A stretch of DNA of 64,000 nt from CAZMZW01 sp964571135 (GCA_964571135.1 CAZMZW010000003.1:62001-126000); one strand, 5' to 3'; counted from the stretch's first letter, positions 24,839 through 35,784 are shown. Program-made: numbers and translations. Notes: generated from the letters alone by a model not told the origin.

Positions 24839-25059
24839 TGAGGGTAAATCATTCAATAACTGTTGCTGAAGCCGCCAAAGATATTGGTTGTACCAAGAGT
24901 TATATCTTTAGATTGATTACACAAAACCGACTGGTTGCTGTAATGCAAACCGGACCAGTGAAATATTATCTGATAGATCCTGTATCTGTCGAAAAATTCA
25001 AAAACACACCCAAAAATAAAGGGGGAAGGCCTCGCAAGGTAAAACCTAATAAAAGATGA
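24838..25059 (+). CDS. Excisionase-like HTH regulator, first gene of the BREX operon
   Basis: 73 residues with a winged helix-turn-helix of the excisionase/MerR type (TVAEAAKDIGCTKSYIFRLI) and a basic C-terminal tail. It overlaps brxA by 4 bp (ATGA), so it is translated with BREX. Known BREX regulators (BrxR) are larger WYL-domain proteins; this one is a different, much smaller type. Probably binds the operator at 24794-24819; inferred. Confidence 0.65.
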   Translation: MRVNHSITVAEAAKDIGCTKSYIFRLITQNRLVAVMQTGPVKYYLIDPVSVEKFKNTPKNKGGRPRKVKPNKR

Positions 25060-25658
25060 GCAAATCACAGAAATACCTCCTTTCCTATACTGCGGCGGGA
25101 TTAATGTTAAATGAGTCAGTAAAAATTGCTGAAGCATTCATAGCAACAAGTAATTGGGATTTAGTGAAGAAGAATAATCGCGAAGATAACTTGCTTCAAT
25201 CCAGAACCTTGAGCCGCAATAAAAGAGTATTTCAAGAACTTTCAAAGAGACTTAAATTATTATCAATCGATCAATTGGCTTTATTGGTGGAAGGCAGTAT
25301 CCAGGAACAAAAATATTTACTTTGGTTTACAGTATGCAAAAGATATCAAATCATTTATGAATTTGCCATTGAAGTCCTGTATGAAAAATTTCTAGGAATG
25401 GATTACCAATTATCTGACCTGGATTACGATTCATTTTTCAATCGGAAGGCAGACTGGCATTCCGAAATCAACGAACTGACCTCAACGACTAAAAATAAAT
25501 TGAAGCAAGTACTTTTTAAAATGATGCAGGAATCTGGAATTATTTCAGAGGATAAAGTAATAATTCCAGCCATTCTTTCACAAAAGTTGATCGATTCAAT
25601 TAAATTGGATTCGCAATTCAATTTAAAAATTTTTCCTATTCATTTAATAAACCAGTAG
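25056..25658 (+). CDS. brxA: BREX protein BrxA (DUF1819)
   Basis: 200 residues. It matches the DUF1819/BrxA family: SYTAAGLMLNES near the start, then the helical RTLSRNKRVFQEL and WFTVCKRYQIIYEFAIEVL segments, ending in a conserved-looking FPIHL tail. BrxA is an NusB-like small helical protein required in type 1 BREX, which blocks phage replication and methylates a host site. It overlaps the HTH gene by 4 bp and is followed by brxB after 13 bp. Confidence 0.85.
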   Translation: MSKSQKYLLSYTAAGLMLNESVKIAEAFIATSNWDLVKKNNREDNLLQSRTLSRNKRVFQELSKRLKLLSIDQLALLVEGSIQEQKYLLWFTVCKRYQIIYEFAIEVLYEKFLGMDYQLSDLDYDSFFNRKADWHSEINELTSTTKNKLKQVLFKMMQESGIISEDKVIIPAILSQKLIDSIKLDSQFNLKIFPIHLINQ

Positions 25659-25671
25659 GGGTGATAAATCC

Positions 25672-26280
25672 ATGATCGACCTCCAGAATAGTCCAATCAT
25701 CTCCAGATATCAGCACCTACATAAGACAATTGGAAGTGAGCGTTTTTTAAAAATGCAGGGATTAGGTAATGAAGTGCCTTTTTTCATCTGCCCATTTAAT
25801 CCGCAAGACACAAACGAAATGATGGTTTTATACGATCAGCTGATTAACCAACTGCACAATCAGGGTATCAAGATTTTAAGCATCGATCTCTTTGACCTTT
25901 CCATTGAAATTCTGAAAGGGGTAAATAAATGGCAGCAAATAATGGATTCAGAACAGAGTTTGGCAAAGGATGAATTAAAAGAATTACTACAAAACTTATT
26001 AGACCCGGAAAATCATTTAGTACCCGCCATTGCAGAAAAAATGAGCAATGAAGAATTTGATGTTTTATTCATTAAAGGGGTAGGTGAAGTCTTTCCCTAT
26101 ATCCGTTCTCACACCGTATTGAATAATCTTCAAAGCACTGCTAAGTTCAAACCGACTGTTATGTTTTTCCCTGGAGAATACAAACATACCCCAGAGGGAG
26201 GAATGACCTTGGATTTATTTGGAAGATTGCGGGATGATAAATATTATCGAGCTTTTAACATCTATCAATATCAAATATAG
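25672..26280 (+). CDS. brxB: BREX protein BrxB (DUF1788)
   Basis: 202 residues, DUF1788 family. Visible marks are NEVPFFICPFNP near the start, the GVGEVFPYIRSHTVLNNLQS segment in the middle and VMFFPGEY near residue 164. Function within the BREX complex is not fully known; it is essential in type 1 systems. Shine-Dalgarno AGGGG precedes the start and brxC follows after 12 bp with a second AGGAGG. Confidence 0.87.
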   Translation: MIDLQNSPIISRYQHLHKTIGSERFLKMQGLGNEVPFFICPFNPQDTNEMMVLYDQLINQLHNQGIKILSIDLFDLSIEILKGVNKWQQIMDSEQSLAKDELKELLQNLLDPENHLVPAIAEKMSNEEFDVLFIKGVGEVFPYIRSHTVLNNLQSTAKFKPTVMFFPGEYKHTPEGGMTLDLFGRLRDDKYYRAFNIYQYQI

Positions 26281-26292
26281 GAGGGTTAAATA

Positions 26293-29200
26293 ATGAAACT
26301 ACGCCAAATTTTTGAGAAACCGATTGATCGTCCCATCGAAGGGGTAATTAAAGCTGATGACCTGGCCAGCCTAAAAATTGAAGTTGAAGAATATGTGATC
26401 ACCAATGAAATCGCCAGGGTTCTCAGCAATTTTTTTGATGCATATACTAATTATCAATCGGCTAATGGAGTTTGGATTTCTGGTTTTTTCGGTTCTGGTA
26501 AATCCCACCTGTTGAAAATGCTGGCATTATTGCTTGAAAATAAGATGGTGGATGGTAAGGATACTTTAGCTTATTTCCTGCCCAAATGCGGGGAAGATGC
26601 GATGTTAAGGGGAGAAATGAAAAAAGCCGTTTCCTCCCCATCAAAAAGCATTTTATTTAATATTGACCAAAAAGCTGACACAATCAGCAAGAAAAATGAG
26701 GATGCAGTCTTAGCAGTATTTGTTAAAGTATTCAATGAAATGCGCGGATTTTATGGCAAACAAGGATATATTGCAAAGTTCGAAATGGATTTGGATAAAT
26801 CTGGAAAATACGAGCAATTCAAGAATGATTACCAGGAAATTTCAGGGATGACGTGGGAAAATGGGAGAGAACAGATTATCCTGGAGAAAGAAAACGTGGC
26901 CAAGGCATATGCCAAGGTATCCGGTGAATCAGGCCAGCTTCATAAAAATATTGTAGATGCTTACCGGGATGATTATCGCTTGTCCATCGAGGATTTTGCT
27001 GAACAGGTTAATGAATATATTCAGAAACAGGCTCCCAATTTTCATCTCAATTTCTTTGTGGATGAAGCCGGACAGTATATTGCTGAAAATATTAAATTGA
27101 TGACTAATCTGCAGACGATCGCGGAAAGCCTGGCTACCAAATGCAAAGGCCAAGCCTGGCTGATCGTCACAGCGCAGGAAAACTTGGATAATGTTTTAGG
27201 TGAAATGACTGAGCAGCAAGCCACAGATTTTTCAAAAATTCAAGCTCGTTTTAAAACCCGGATGAAGTTAACCAGCCAGAATGTGGATGAAGTGATTCAA
27301 AAGCGGTTATTGTTGAAAAATGTGCAGGGTTCGGAATTAATTACCGGGCTATACCAAAAGAATAAGAATAACTTTGGAACGCTTTTTGATTTTGCTGATG
27401 GGGCTACTACCTATAAGAATTTTCAGGATGAGGATCATTTCACTGACTGCTACCCGTTTATTCCTTACCAATTTACCTTATTCCAATCAGCCATTGAAAC
27501 CCTTTCAGCCCATAATCAATTTGAGGGAAAACATAGTTCGGTTGGAGAACGTTCCATGCTTGGTGTTTTTCAGCAAGTTGCACTTTTAATTTCAGATAAA
27601 GAGTTGGGTGAATTGGCTACCTTTGACATGATGTACGAAGGTATTCGGGCTTCATTAAAAACCCAGATCCAGCAATCTGTCATCAATGCCACCAATCATC
27701 TTGACAAACCATTTGCAGTTCAGGTATTGAAGGCATTGCTGCTGGTTAAGTACATCAAAGGTTTTAATGCCACTCCACGCAATATCAGGGTATTAATGCA
27801 AAATCAACTGGGGGGCAATTTGCCCACTTTAAAAAAAGAAATTGAAGAATCCTTGGGGCTGTTGGAACAGCAAACCTATATTCAACGCAATGGCGATAAG
27901 TATGAATACCTTACCGATGAAGAAAAGGATATCGAACAAGAAATAAAAAATATGGGTGTAGACAGCAGGGACACCGCCAAACCTTTGGAAGACCTCTTTT
28001 TCACTGGAATCATTGGAGAAAATAAGATCCGTTATGACAAAACCGGGTATGACTATCCTTTCACTAAGAAATTAGATGATCACATTATCGGAAGTGAAAA
28101 AGAGCTCACCATTCATTTCCTAACTCCCTTCTATCCAAATGTGGATAACCTGAATCTTATTAAAGCAAATTCCTTAGGGAAACCAGAGTTATCCATTGTT
28201 CTCCCTAATGATGATCGACTGATGCATGACCTGTTAACTTACGAAAGAACTGAGAAATATATACGCCTGCATAGTACCGCCGCCCTGCCGCAAAGCGCCC
28301 GCGCAATATTAAGTAATAAGCGCATCCAAAACAACGAACGTTATATTGAGATAAAAACGAGAGCCCAGGACATGATCACACGCGCAAAGATCATCGTCTC
28401 AGGCGAAGAGGTTGAGGTTTCAGGCCAGGATCCCCGTTCCCGAATAGTTAAAGGGTTTAATGAACTAATCCTTAGGACCTATACAAACCTGAAAATGATT
28501 CAGATTATTGCGTTCAAAGAAGAGGATATCGAAAAATTCCTGACTTTAAATAAAGATTCGCTCTTAGCCAGTGATTCGGTTAATCTGAATGAATCGGATC
28601 AAGAGGTGCTTTCTTTTATTAATATTAACCAGCAATTGGGGACTCGAACCACGCTGAAAGTGCTGGTGGATAAATTCAGTGTGCGACCCTATGGTTGGTA
28701 TTTGGCTGCCGTCCAATGCATTTGCGCCAAATTGGTCGGTCGGGGGAAAATCGAAGCTCGTGCGGATGCCAATATCCTGGAAGGTCCCGAACTTGTAAGC
28801 ACACTTAGAAATACCCATGGCTTCGGAAATGTCATCCTGAATGCCCAAACAGAATTTACCTCATTGCAGTTAAAAGTATTGAAAGATTTCTATAATACTT
28901 ACTTTGATCGGCCGCCTTCATCTAATGATGCCAAGGCACTTGGTTTGGAAACCCGCTCCGCATTGGAAACACAATTATCCAAGCTAAGGGAAATGGCTGC
29001 TCAAATATCCCAATACCCTTTTATGACAATGATCAAGGAACCAATCAAAAAACTGGAAGAAATTGTCATTAAACCGTATTCTTATTTTCTTCAGAATTTT
29101 CAAAATCTGCACGATGAATGGATTAAACTGAAAGAAGATGTGCTTGATCCTTTAATTAGATTCATGGGTGGAGAAAGTAAAAACATCTACGATCACTCAC

Positions 29201-29766
29201 GAAAATTCCTAAATGACCAAAAGGCCAACTTTAGCGCAATTGATACTGAGAGACCTTCACGCCTACAAGCTATTTTGGATGATCCAGCTTGCTTTAAAGG
29301 GTCACAGATGAAAGAGGCAAAGGAGTTGACCGAAAGCCTGCAAAAGGACATAACGTTGCAGCTAAAACAGGAAAAAGGGACATCCATTAAACGGATTGAG
29401 CAGTTGGAAAAACAAATCAAGAATATTCCTGAATATTCGCAATTAAACAAAATCGTAAAAGAGGAAATCGAGTCATCCTTTGGAACAATTAAAAATCAAA
29501 TAGAACAAGAAACGCTCATCCTGGGCATACGCGACAAGACCGGTAAATATGAAACCGAAGGATGCAACCAACTTCTCAGTAAAATCACCAGCTGGACCCA
29601 GGGAGGTCAAACCGAGGCCATCAAATATATTTCAAAGCAAGATCTTGAGGTTAAGTTTGACAAACCTTACCTGTCAGATGATGAGGAAATTGAAAAATAT
29701 CTGCAATTGGTGAAATCAGCGATGCAAAAAGCCATTAAAGCCAATCAGCGCATTAAATTAATATAA
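26293..29766 (+). CDS. brxC: BREX P-loop ATPase BrxC
   Basis: 1157 residues, full length for the family (about 1200). Walker A GFFGSGKS lies at residues 64-71 and Walker B NFFVDEAGQYI near 254-264, with the large C-terminal region of coiled coil typical of BrxC/PglY. It is the motor-like core ATPase of BREX. Preceded by AGGAGG. The downstream pglX begins 10 bp after the stop. All visible segments are continuous and no frameshift is seen. Confidence 0.92.
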   Translation: MKLRQIFEKPIDRPIEGVIKADDLASLKIEVEEYVITNEIARVLSNFFDAYTNYQSANGVWISGFFGSGKSHLLKMLALLLENKMVDGKDTLAYFLPKCGEDAMLRGEMKKAVSSPSKSILFNIDQKADTISKKNEDAVLAVFVKVFNEMRGFYGKQGYIAKFEMDLDKSGKYEQFKNDYQEISGMTWENGREQIILEKENVAKAYAKVSGESGQLHKNIVDAYRDDYRLSIEDFAEQVNEYIQKQAPNFHLNFFVDEAGQYIAENIKLMTNLQTIAESLATKCKGQAWLIVTAQENLDNVLGEMTEQQATDFSKIQARFKTRMKLTSQNVDEVIQKRLLLKNVQGSELITGLYQKNKNNFGTLFDFADGATTYKNFQDEDHFTDCYPFIPYQFTLFQSAIETLSAHNQFEGKHSSVGERSMLGVFQQVALLISDKELGELATFDMMYEGIRASLKTQIQQSVINATNHLDKPFAVQVLKALLLVKYIKGFNATPRNIRVLMQNQLGGNLPTLKKEIEESLGLLEQQTYIQRNGDKYEYLTDEEKDIEQEIKNMGVDSRDTAKPLEDLFFTGIIGENKIRYDKTGYDYPFTKKLDDHIIGSEKELTIHFLTPFYPNVDNLNLIKANSLGKPELSIVLPNDDRLMHDLLTYERTEKYIRLHSTAALPQSARAILSNKRIQNNERYIEIKTRAQDMITRAKIIVSGEEVEVSGQDPRSRIVKGFNELILRTYTNLKMIQIIAFKEEDIEKFLTLNKDSLLASDSVNLNESDQEVLSFININQQLGTRTTLKVLVDKFSVRPYGWYLAAVQCICAKLVGRGKIEARADANILEGPELVSTLRNTHGFGNVILNAQTEFTSLQLKVLKDFYNTYFDRPPSSNDAKALGLETRSALETQLSKLREMAAQISQYPFMTMIKEPIKKLEEIVIKPYSYFLQNFQNLHDEWIKLKEDVLDPLIRFMGGESKNIYDHSRKFLNDQKANFSAIDTERPSRLQAILDDPACFKGSQMKEAKELTESLQKDITLQLKQEKGTSIKRIEQLEKQIKNIPEYSQLNKIVKEEIESSFGTIKNQIEQETLILGIRDKTGKYETEGCNQLLSKITSWTQGGQTEAIKYISKQDLEVKFDKPYLSDDEEIEKYLQLVKSAMQKAIKANQRIKLI

Positions 29767-29776
29767 GGGGTTTATT

Positions 29777-32700
29777 TTGGACACCAATAAGCTAAAGAAA
29801 TTTGCACAATCCGCTAGGCGGCAGTTGATCGAACAGGTCTCCGCCCGCCTGGAACAGGTACTGCATACCGACAGCATTGAAATTCGTGAACAGCAAAAAG
29901 CAGTTGAGGAACTCAACCAACAGATCAAAGAATCCTCGCGCGATGTTGTGGTGGAAAAAGTTGCCTACACATGGTTCAACCGTTTCTGCGCGTTGCGCTT
30001 TATGGATCTGAACCACTTTACCCCATTGGGGATAGTCTCCCCATTGGAAGGTTTCACTCTTCCGGAAATCCTCCAGTCTGCAAAGGATGGGGTCATCAAT
30101 AAGGAATTCAAGGTGGATGAAAAGCGCATCCTTGGTATTTTAAATGGCCAGATCCCCTCATCTAATCCCCAGCAAGAGGCTTACAGGTTGCTTTTGGTGG
30201 AAGTGTGCAATGGTTACCACAAGCAAATGCCATTTTTATTTCCTGAGATCAATGATTACACCGAGCTGTTGATGCCTGCCGATTTACTCTCGGAAGGAAC
30301 AGTACTGCAGAGTACCCGGGATGCGCTCACTCCAGACGCATGCCGAGATGTGGAAGTGATTGGCTGGCTGTACCAGTTTTATATCTCCGAGAAAAAAGAT
30401 GAGGTTATGTCGCGCAAGAGTGCCATACCGAAAGAGGATATCCCCGCAGTAACCCAACTTTTCACCCCACACTGGATTGTGCGTTACCTGGTGGAGAACT
30501 CACTCGGGCGCTTATGGATGCTCAACCATCCGGATTCCAAGCTTGTCAACCGAATGGATTATTATATTAAAGCAGACCAGAAAGAAACCGATTTTCTAAA
30601 GATCAGCTCTCCCGAAGATATAAAAATCTGTGATCCCGCGTGTGGCTCCGGGCATATGCTTACTTATGCCTTTGATCTCTTGTTTGCTATCTACGCCGAG
30701 CGAGGTTATGATCCGACACAAATCCCCCCCCTCATTATTAATAACAACCTGTTTGGCATTGAGATTGACTTACGAGCTGGTCAACTGGCCGCATTTGCCC
30801 TGATGATGAAAGCCCGGGAAAAGGATAAATTATTCTTCACCCGTCAGGTTGAACCCAACATCTGTGTAATGGAAGATATCGGTTTCAGCGGCGAAGAGGT
30901 GAAAACCTACATGGCTAAAGTAGGCAGTGACCTGTTTACCCAAGATCTGTGGCTTGGGCTGCAGCAGTTTGAGAATGCAAAGACTTTTGGATCACTTATC
31001 AGGCCACAAATCCACGATCCCCACACAATTCTAAAGCGCATGCAGGAGAAAGGTACCTTTGAAGATCTTTTTCTGTTTAAGACCAATCAAAAAGTACAAA
31101 AAGTATTGGAGATGGTTGAATATCTTATCGAGAAATACCATATTGTAATAACTAATCCACCTTACCTGGGAAACAAAGGAATTAATAATGAACTAAGAAT
31201 ATTCCTAAAAAACTTTTATTCCGATTTTAAATCAGATCTATTTTCATCTTTTGTTATTAGGTGTTCTGAATTAGGAAAAATTAATGCTGTAATAGGCATA
31301 ATGAGTCCAACCGTTTGGATGTATATTTCATCTTTTGAAAAATTAAGAGAATTTCTTATTGATACAAAGTCAATTTTGTCATTAATAGAACTCCCTCTTA
31401 CAGCTTTTAAAGGTGCTACCGTTCAACTAAGTGCATATGTCTTTTGTAATCAGAAAAATCTAGGATTACAAAGTATTTTCATTAGGCTAGTGAGTTTCAA
31501 GGGTGGGGACGGTGAAATGTCAAAATATACCCTTCAAGCAATAAAAAACGACAAATGTGATTGGTTTTATAAAACCGCTACAATTTATTTTAAAAAGATT
31601 CCAAGATCACCTATCGCTTATTGGTTAAGTGAAAAATTTTATTCTCTATATGAGAATCAATTAATTGGAAAACGCTATGTGGGAAAAGAAGGTGTTGGAA
31701 CTAGAGATGATGATAGGTTTTTGAGGATGTCTTGGGAGGTTGAAAAGAAATTAATTGGTATAAATAAAAAATGGATTCTGACAGATAAAGCAGGATATTA
31801 TAGAAAATGGTTTTTGGGTTTTTCATTCTTGATGGATTGGGAAAATGATGGATTTAATATTAAAAACTATTATAACGATGATGGAAGTCTGCGATCCAGA
31901 CCACAAAATATTCAGTACTTATTTAAGGAAGGGGTTTCTTGGGGAAAAATTGGGACTGGTATAACAAGCTTTAGGTGGAGACCTGAAGGTTATGGTTTTA
32001 ATGATGCTGCACCAACTATTTTTGGGAAAAATACAAAAAGAATGCTTGCGCAATTAAATTCTGTAGTATGTCGTAATTTGCTCTCTATAAGGGGATCAAC
32101 CTTAAATGTTACAACGGGAGTAATTGAAGAGTTGCCAATACTGATTGAAAATAAAATTTCTATAGAGAAAATTGATCCATTAATCGAAAAAGCGATATCG
32201 TTTGAAAAAAAGGACTGGGATTCTTATGAAATCTCATGTGATTTTACTGAAAACCCTCTAGTGCTTGAAGATGGAAAAGATAATCGAATGGATTTTGATT
32301 ACCAAGCTCTCAATAGAAAATGGCATAAATTGACTAACGAATTACAGCAAATAGAAGAGGAAAATAACCGCATCTTCATAGAAGCATACGGCCTTCAGGA
32401 AGAATTAACATCTGACGTTCGTCTTGAAGAGATCACGCTGACTTGCAATCCACATTATCGTTATGGTGGAAAGAAAAGTGAAAAGGAATTGGAAGCTTTG
32501 CTGTTAGCGGACACAATGAAGGAATTCATCAGCTATGGAGTGGGTTGTATGTTTGGCCGCTACTCTCTGGATAAATCCGGCTTGATCCTAGCCAACCAGG
32601 GAGAAACGCTGGAAGATTATTTTAAGCAGGTTCCTCAGCCGAGCTTTCAACCGGATGAGGATAATGCCATTCCCATCCTGGAAGGGGAATGGTTTACAGA

Positions 32701-33235
32701 TGACATTACCTCTCGGTTTAAGCAATTCCTTAAAGTCACATTTGGAGAAGATCATTTTGAGGAAAACCTGGCCTTTCTGGAAAAAGCCATTGGCAAAGAT
32801 ATCCGCTCCTATTTTCTTCGCGATTTCTACAATGAGCATATCAAGATGTACAAGAAACGTCCCATCTACTGGATGTTCTCCAGCCCGAATGGCAACTTTA
32901 ACACTCTTATTTATCTGCACCGCTACCAACCGGATACAGTGTCCATCGTTCTCAACCAGTACCTGATCCCCTACCGGGAAAAGTTAATTGCCCGCAGAGA
33001 TCATTTAAATGTGGTCAGCCAGAATGGGAATGCCAGCTCAAGTGATAAAAGTAAGGCTATGAAAGAAATAAATACAATTAATGCAGTCATTAAAGAGATG
33101 AAGGAATACGAGGATGAAATCTTGTATCCATTAGCCATGCAGCAGGTAAAGATTGACCTGGATGATGGGGTCAAGGTTAATTACGCCAAATTGGGGAAAG
33201 CATTGAAAAGTGTTCATGGATTGGGAGACGAATGA
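29777..33235 (+). CDS. pglX: BREX site-specific DNA adenine methyltransferase PglX
   Basis: 1152 residues with a TTG start (AAGGGG upstream). Motif I DPACGSGH is near residue 286 and catalytic NPPY near 460, followed by a long target-recognition region and a conserved C-terminal domain. It is the methyltransferase that marks the host BREX site (N6-adenine). From about 31110 to 32340 the sequence turns markedly more AT-rich than either side, with a different codon style (AAA, ATT, TTA). That span covers the catalytic NPPY segment and the recognition region, so the target-recognition domain was probably exchanged. No stop interrupts it. Confidence 0.93.
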   Translation: MDTNKLKKFAQSARRQLIEQVSARLEQVLHTDSIEIREQQKAVEELNQQIKESSRDVVVEKVAYTWFNRFCALRFMDLNHFTPLGIVSPLEGFTLPEILQSAKDGVINKEFKVDEKRILGILNGQIPSSNPQQEAYRLLLVEVCNGYHKQMPFLFPEINDYTELLMPADLLSEGTVLQSTRDALTPDACRDVEVIGWLYQFYISEKKDEVMSRKSAIPKEDIPAVTQLFTPHWIVRYLVENSLGRLWMLNHPDSKLVNRMDYYIKADQKETDFLKISSPEDIKICDPACGSGHMLTYAFDLLFAIYAERGYDPTQIPPLIINNNLFGIEIDLRAGQLAAFALMMKAREKDKLFFTRQVEPNICVMEDIGFSGEEVKTYMAKVGSDLFTQDLWLGLQQFENAKTFGSLIRPQIHDPHTILKRMQEKGTFEDLFLFKTNQKVQKVLEMVEYLIEKYHIVITNPPYLGNKGINNELRIFLKNFYSDFKSDLFSSFVIRCSELGKINAVIGIMSPTVWMYISSFEKLREFLIDTKSILSLIELPLTAFKGATVQLSAYVFCNQKNLGLQSIFIRLVSFKGGDGEMSKYTLQAIKNDKCDWFYKTATIYFKKIPRSPIAYWLSEKFYSLYENQLIGKRYVGKEGVGTRDDDRFLRMSWEVEKKLIGINKKWILTDKAGYYRKWFLGFSFLMDWENDGFNIKNYYNDDGSLRSRPQNIQYLFKEGVSWGKIGTGITSFRWRPEGYGFNDAAPTIFGKNTKRMLAQLNSVVCRNLLSIRGSTLNVTTGVIEELPILIENKISIEKIDPLIEKAISFEKKDWDSYEISCDFTENPLVLEDGKDNRMDFDYQALNRKWHKLTNELQQIEEENNRIFIEAYGLQEELTSDVRLEEITLTCNPHYRYGGKKSEKELEALLLADTMKEFISYGVGCMFGRYSLDKSGLILANQGETLEDYFKQVPQPSFQPDEDNAIPILEGEWFTDDITSRFKQFLKVTFGEDHFEENLAFLEKAIGKDIRSYFLRDFYNEHIKMYKKRPIYWMFSSPNGNFNTLIYLHRYQPDTVSIVLNQYLIPYREKLIARRDHLNVVSQNGNASSSDKSKAMKEINTINAVIKEMKEYEDEILYPLAMQQVKIDLDDGVKVNYAKLGKALKSVHGLGDE

Positions 33236-33275
33236 TACAACCTCAAAGAGAACCTGTATTCTATAGAAGGCGATT

Positions 33276-35768
33276 GTGAGCCAGATTCAACAAGCCCTGC
33301 AATCCCTGTTTATCAAATATCGGATCGTGTTTTGGTATGATGCCAAACAAGAACTTGTTGAGGAATTTAATCATCTCGATCTACCTGGCATAACTAAAAT
33401 TGACCTTCAGAATAATGCCTATGGTTTAAAACATCGTATGTTGAAGGAAGAATCAACAACTAAATTTCTGATCTATCATGCCGGTCCCCAACCAGATGAT
33501 CTGGATAACTGGTTGTTGGATGTTCAATTGGCCAATGGGACTTTTAATGCCGATCAAATCTCTTTGTGGCTCACCGAATTAGGTTTAGGGATGGAATTCT
33601 GGGAGCTAGTCCAATCCCATACAGAATATTTCCGGGTTGATAACCGCCGAATCTCATTAAAACAACGATTAGAAATTCAGGATAGCCACAATGTCGTCCG
33701 CCAAAAAATGCTAGCGGTCTGCGTTAACTCAGATTCTGACAATAACATTGAGAGCGTTATTGAAATACTGATCAATGAGGATTCCAAAGGCTCAAATGAT
33801 GACTTTGCTTTAATTCAAAAATGCGGCTTGGAACCCTTCTTATGGGACCAATTAAAAAGTCATTTTAGCTATTCATCCGAGGTTCCGAGTGTCAAGGATT
33901 TTTCCATTGAATTATTTAAATCATCATATGCACTCCTGCACGAAGAACCAGCCAAACTTAACAAGGATGCACTCATCTTTCTAAAGAAGTGGAAGGACAA
34001 TATTACCTGCCAGAAGTCGTTTGAGAGTTTATCCGACCAGTACTCAGATATTCTGAATATCCAACAGGATTTATCAAAGCGTGAGTTAGAAGACCTGATT
34101 GACATTGATCTATTTAAGGTCATTGATCAGCAGATTATTACCTTATTGATCTCGCAAGTAGTAAAGCGGACTATTAATCAAGAAGAGGTTAAAAAGATCA
34201 TCTGGCTCAGAGGTCAAAAGCATTGGTTTAACCACTTCAAAGATATTTATGAAGCCATCTATTATGGGTCACTGTTCCTATCCCAAATGTTAATTTTGGA
34301 TCCTTCCCCGCAGTCACTTGCGGATGGGGTAAATAAATATCAAAACACCTGGTATTTATTGGACTTCTATTATCGAAAATTTATTTTTCATGCCAAGGCA
34401 TGCAATGAAGTCACTTTATTGAAACACCTAAGCGATAAAGTTGAGAACCTTTATACCAATAATTATTTGCTGAAAGTCAACGATGCCTGGCAGCCATTTA
34501 TCGATAAGTGCCAAAAATGGGGCATTCCCCCTTACTTAAGTCAATCTGATTTCTTTGAGCGCTTTGTACAATCTTTTTTACAAAACAAAAACAAAGTCGC
34601 TGTTGTGATATCGGATGCCTTACGCTTTGAAGTGGGGGAGGAGTTGAAAGAGAGAATCGTAAGCGAAGATCGCTATCAGGCAGAGCTTGAACCGATGATT
34701 GCTCAATTGCCCTCCTACACTCAGCTCGGGATGGCAGCGCTTTTGCCGCATCATACTTTGACATTAACCCAGGATAACCAGGTTGAGGTGGATGGTCAAA
34801 GCACCCAGGGAATCGAAAATCGTTCAAAGGTTTTAGATCAGTTCATCAAAGGTAGTGCCGCAGCTCTCCATTCAACAAAATTTATGGAAATGAACCATGA
34901 GGAAAGCCGCCAGTTGGTTAAGGATAACCAGGTCATTTATATTTACCATAACCAGATTGACGCCATTGGCGATAAAAATGAAACTGAGGGGCAAGTCTTC
35001 GATGCCGCTGAAAAAGCCTTACAAGACCTGGTGGAGATAACCAAAAAATTAACCAATGCCAATATCAACAATTTAATCATCACTTCCGATCATGGGTTTA
35101 TTTATCAGAACCAACCTATTACTGAAAGTGATTTTTCAATAGCAGAACCTGCCGGGGGAGAGATACTGGTTCATAATAGAAGATTTCTTATTGGAAAGGA
35201 TCTAATCCCAACCAATAGTGTTAAGTTATTTCATTCATCAGATTTGGGTTTGGGGGGTGATTTAACAATTCTATTTCCTAAATCAATCAACCGCCTGCGT
35301 CAGAAGGGATCCGGCAGCCGCTATGTGCATGGCGGTATTTCACTGCAGGAAGTGATCATCCCGGTAATAAAGATATCCAAGAAAAGGGTTAGTGATATTG
35401 ACAAGGTAAATGTAGAAATTATCACCAGCTCTTCAACTATCATCACATCGGGTCAGATCTTAGTGAAATTTTTCCAAAAGGAACCGGTAACAGCCAAGGT
35501 AAAGGGCCGATCTTTCAAAATTGGAATTTACACCCAGGATAATCTTCCAATCTCGGATGAACATGTCCAAGATTTCAATTTAAAATCACAGGAAGCCCGT
35601 GACCGTGAGGTCAGTTTGCGGTTTGTACTCAGCCATAAAGCCGATTCGGTCAATAACCAGATTGTCTATTTAAAAATATTTGAACCAATCGAGGGAACAG
35701 CCCACTACCAAGAATATTTGTCCATGCCATACCAGCTGCGTCGATCATTTACTTCCGACTTTGATTAA
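33276..35768 (+). CDS. pglZ: BREX alkaline-phosphatase-fold protein PglZ
   Basis: 830 residues with a GTG start (AGAAGG upstream). The PglZ domain (about residues 440-700) shows VISDALRFE and IITSDHGFIYQ, the metal-binding aspartate/histidine motifs of the alkaline phosphatase superfamily. The N-terminal 400 residues are helical. Its enzymatic role in BREX remains unclear, although metal-dependent nuclease activity has been reported for members. The 3' end is followed after 16 bp by brxL. Confidence 0.92.
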   Translation: MSQIQQALQSLFIKYRIVFWYDAKQELVEEFNHLDLPGITKIDLQNNAYGLKHRMLKEESTTKFLIYHAGPQPDDLDNWLLDVQLANGTFNADQISLWLTELGLGMEFWELVQSHTEYFRVDNRRISLKQRLEIQDSHNVVRQKMLAVCVNSDSDNNIESVIEILINEDSKGSNDDFALIQKCGLEPFLWDQLKSHFSYSSEVPSVKDFSIELFKSSYALLHEEPAKLNKDALIFLKKWKDNITCQKSFESLSDQYSDILNIQQDLSKRELEDLIDIDLFKVIDQQIITLLISQVVKRTINQEEVKKIIWLRGQKHWFNHFKDIYEAIYYGSLFLSQMLILDPSPQSLADGVNKYQNTWYLLDFYYRKFIFHAKACNEVTLLKHLSDKVENLYTNNYLLKVNDAWQPFIDKCQKWGIPPYLSQSDFFERFVQSFLQNKNKVAVVISDALRFEVGEELKERIVSEDRYQAELEPMIAQLPSYTQLGMAALLPHHTLTLTQDNQVEVDGQSTQGIENRSKVLDQFIKGSAAALHSTKFMEMNHEESRQLVKDNQVIYIYHNQIDAIGDKNETEGQVFDAAEKALQDLVEITKKLTNANINNLIITSDHGFIYQNQPITESDFSIAEPAGGEILVHNRRFLIGKDLIPTNSVKLFHSSDLGLGGDLTILFPKSINRLRQKGSGSRYVHGGISLQEVIIPVIKISKKRVSDIDKVNVEIITSSSTIITSGQILVKFFQKEPVTAKVKGRSFKIGIYTQDNLPISDEHVQDFNLKSQEARDREVSLRFVLSHKADSVNNQIVYLKIFEPIEGTAHYQEYLSMPYQLRRSFTSDFD

Positions 35769-35784
35769 CTGCGAGGATATAAAG

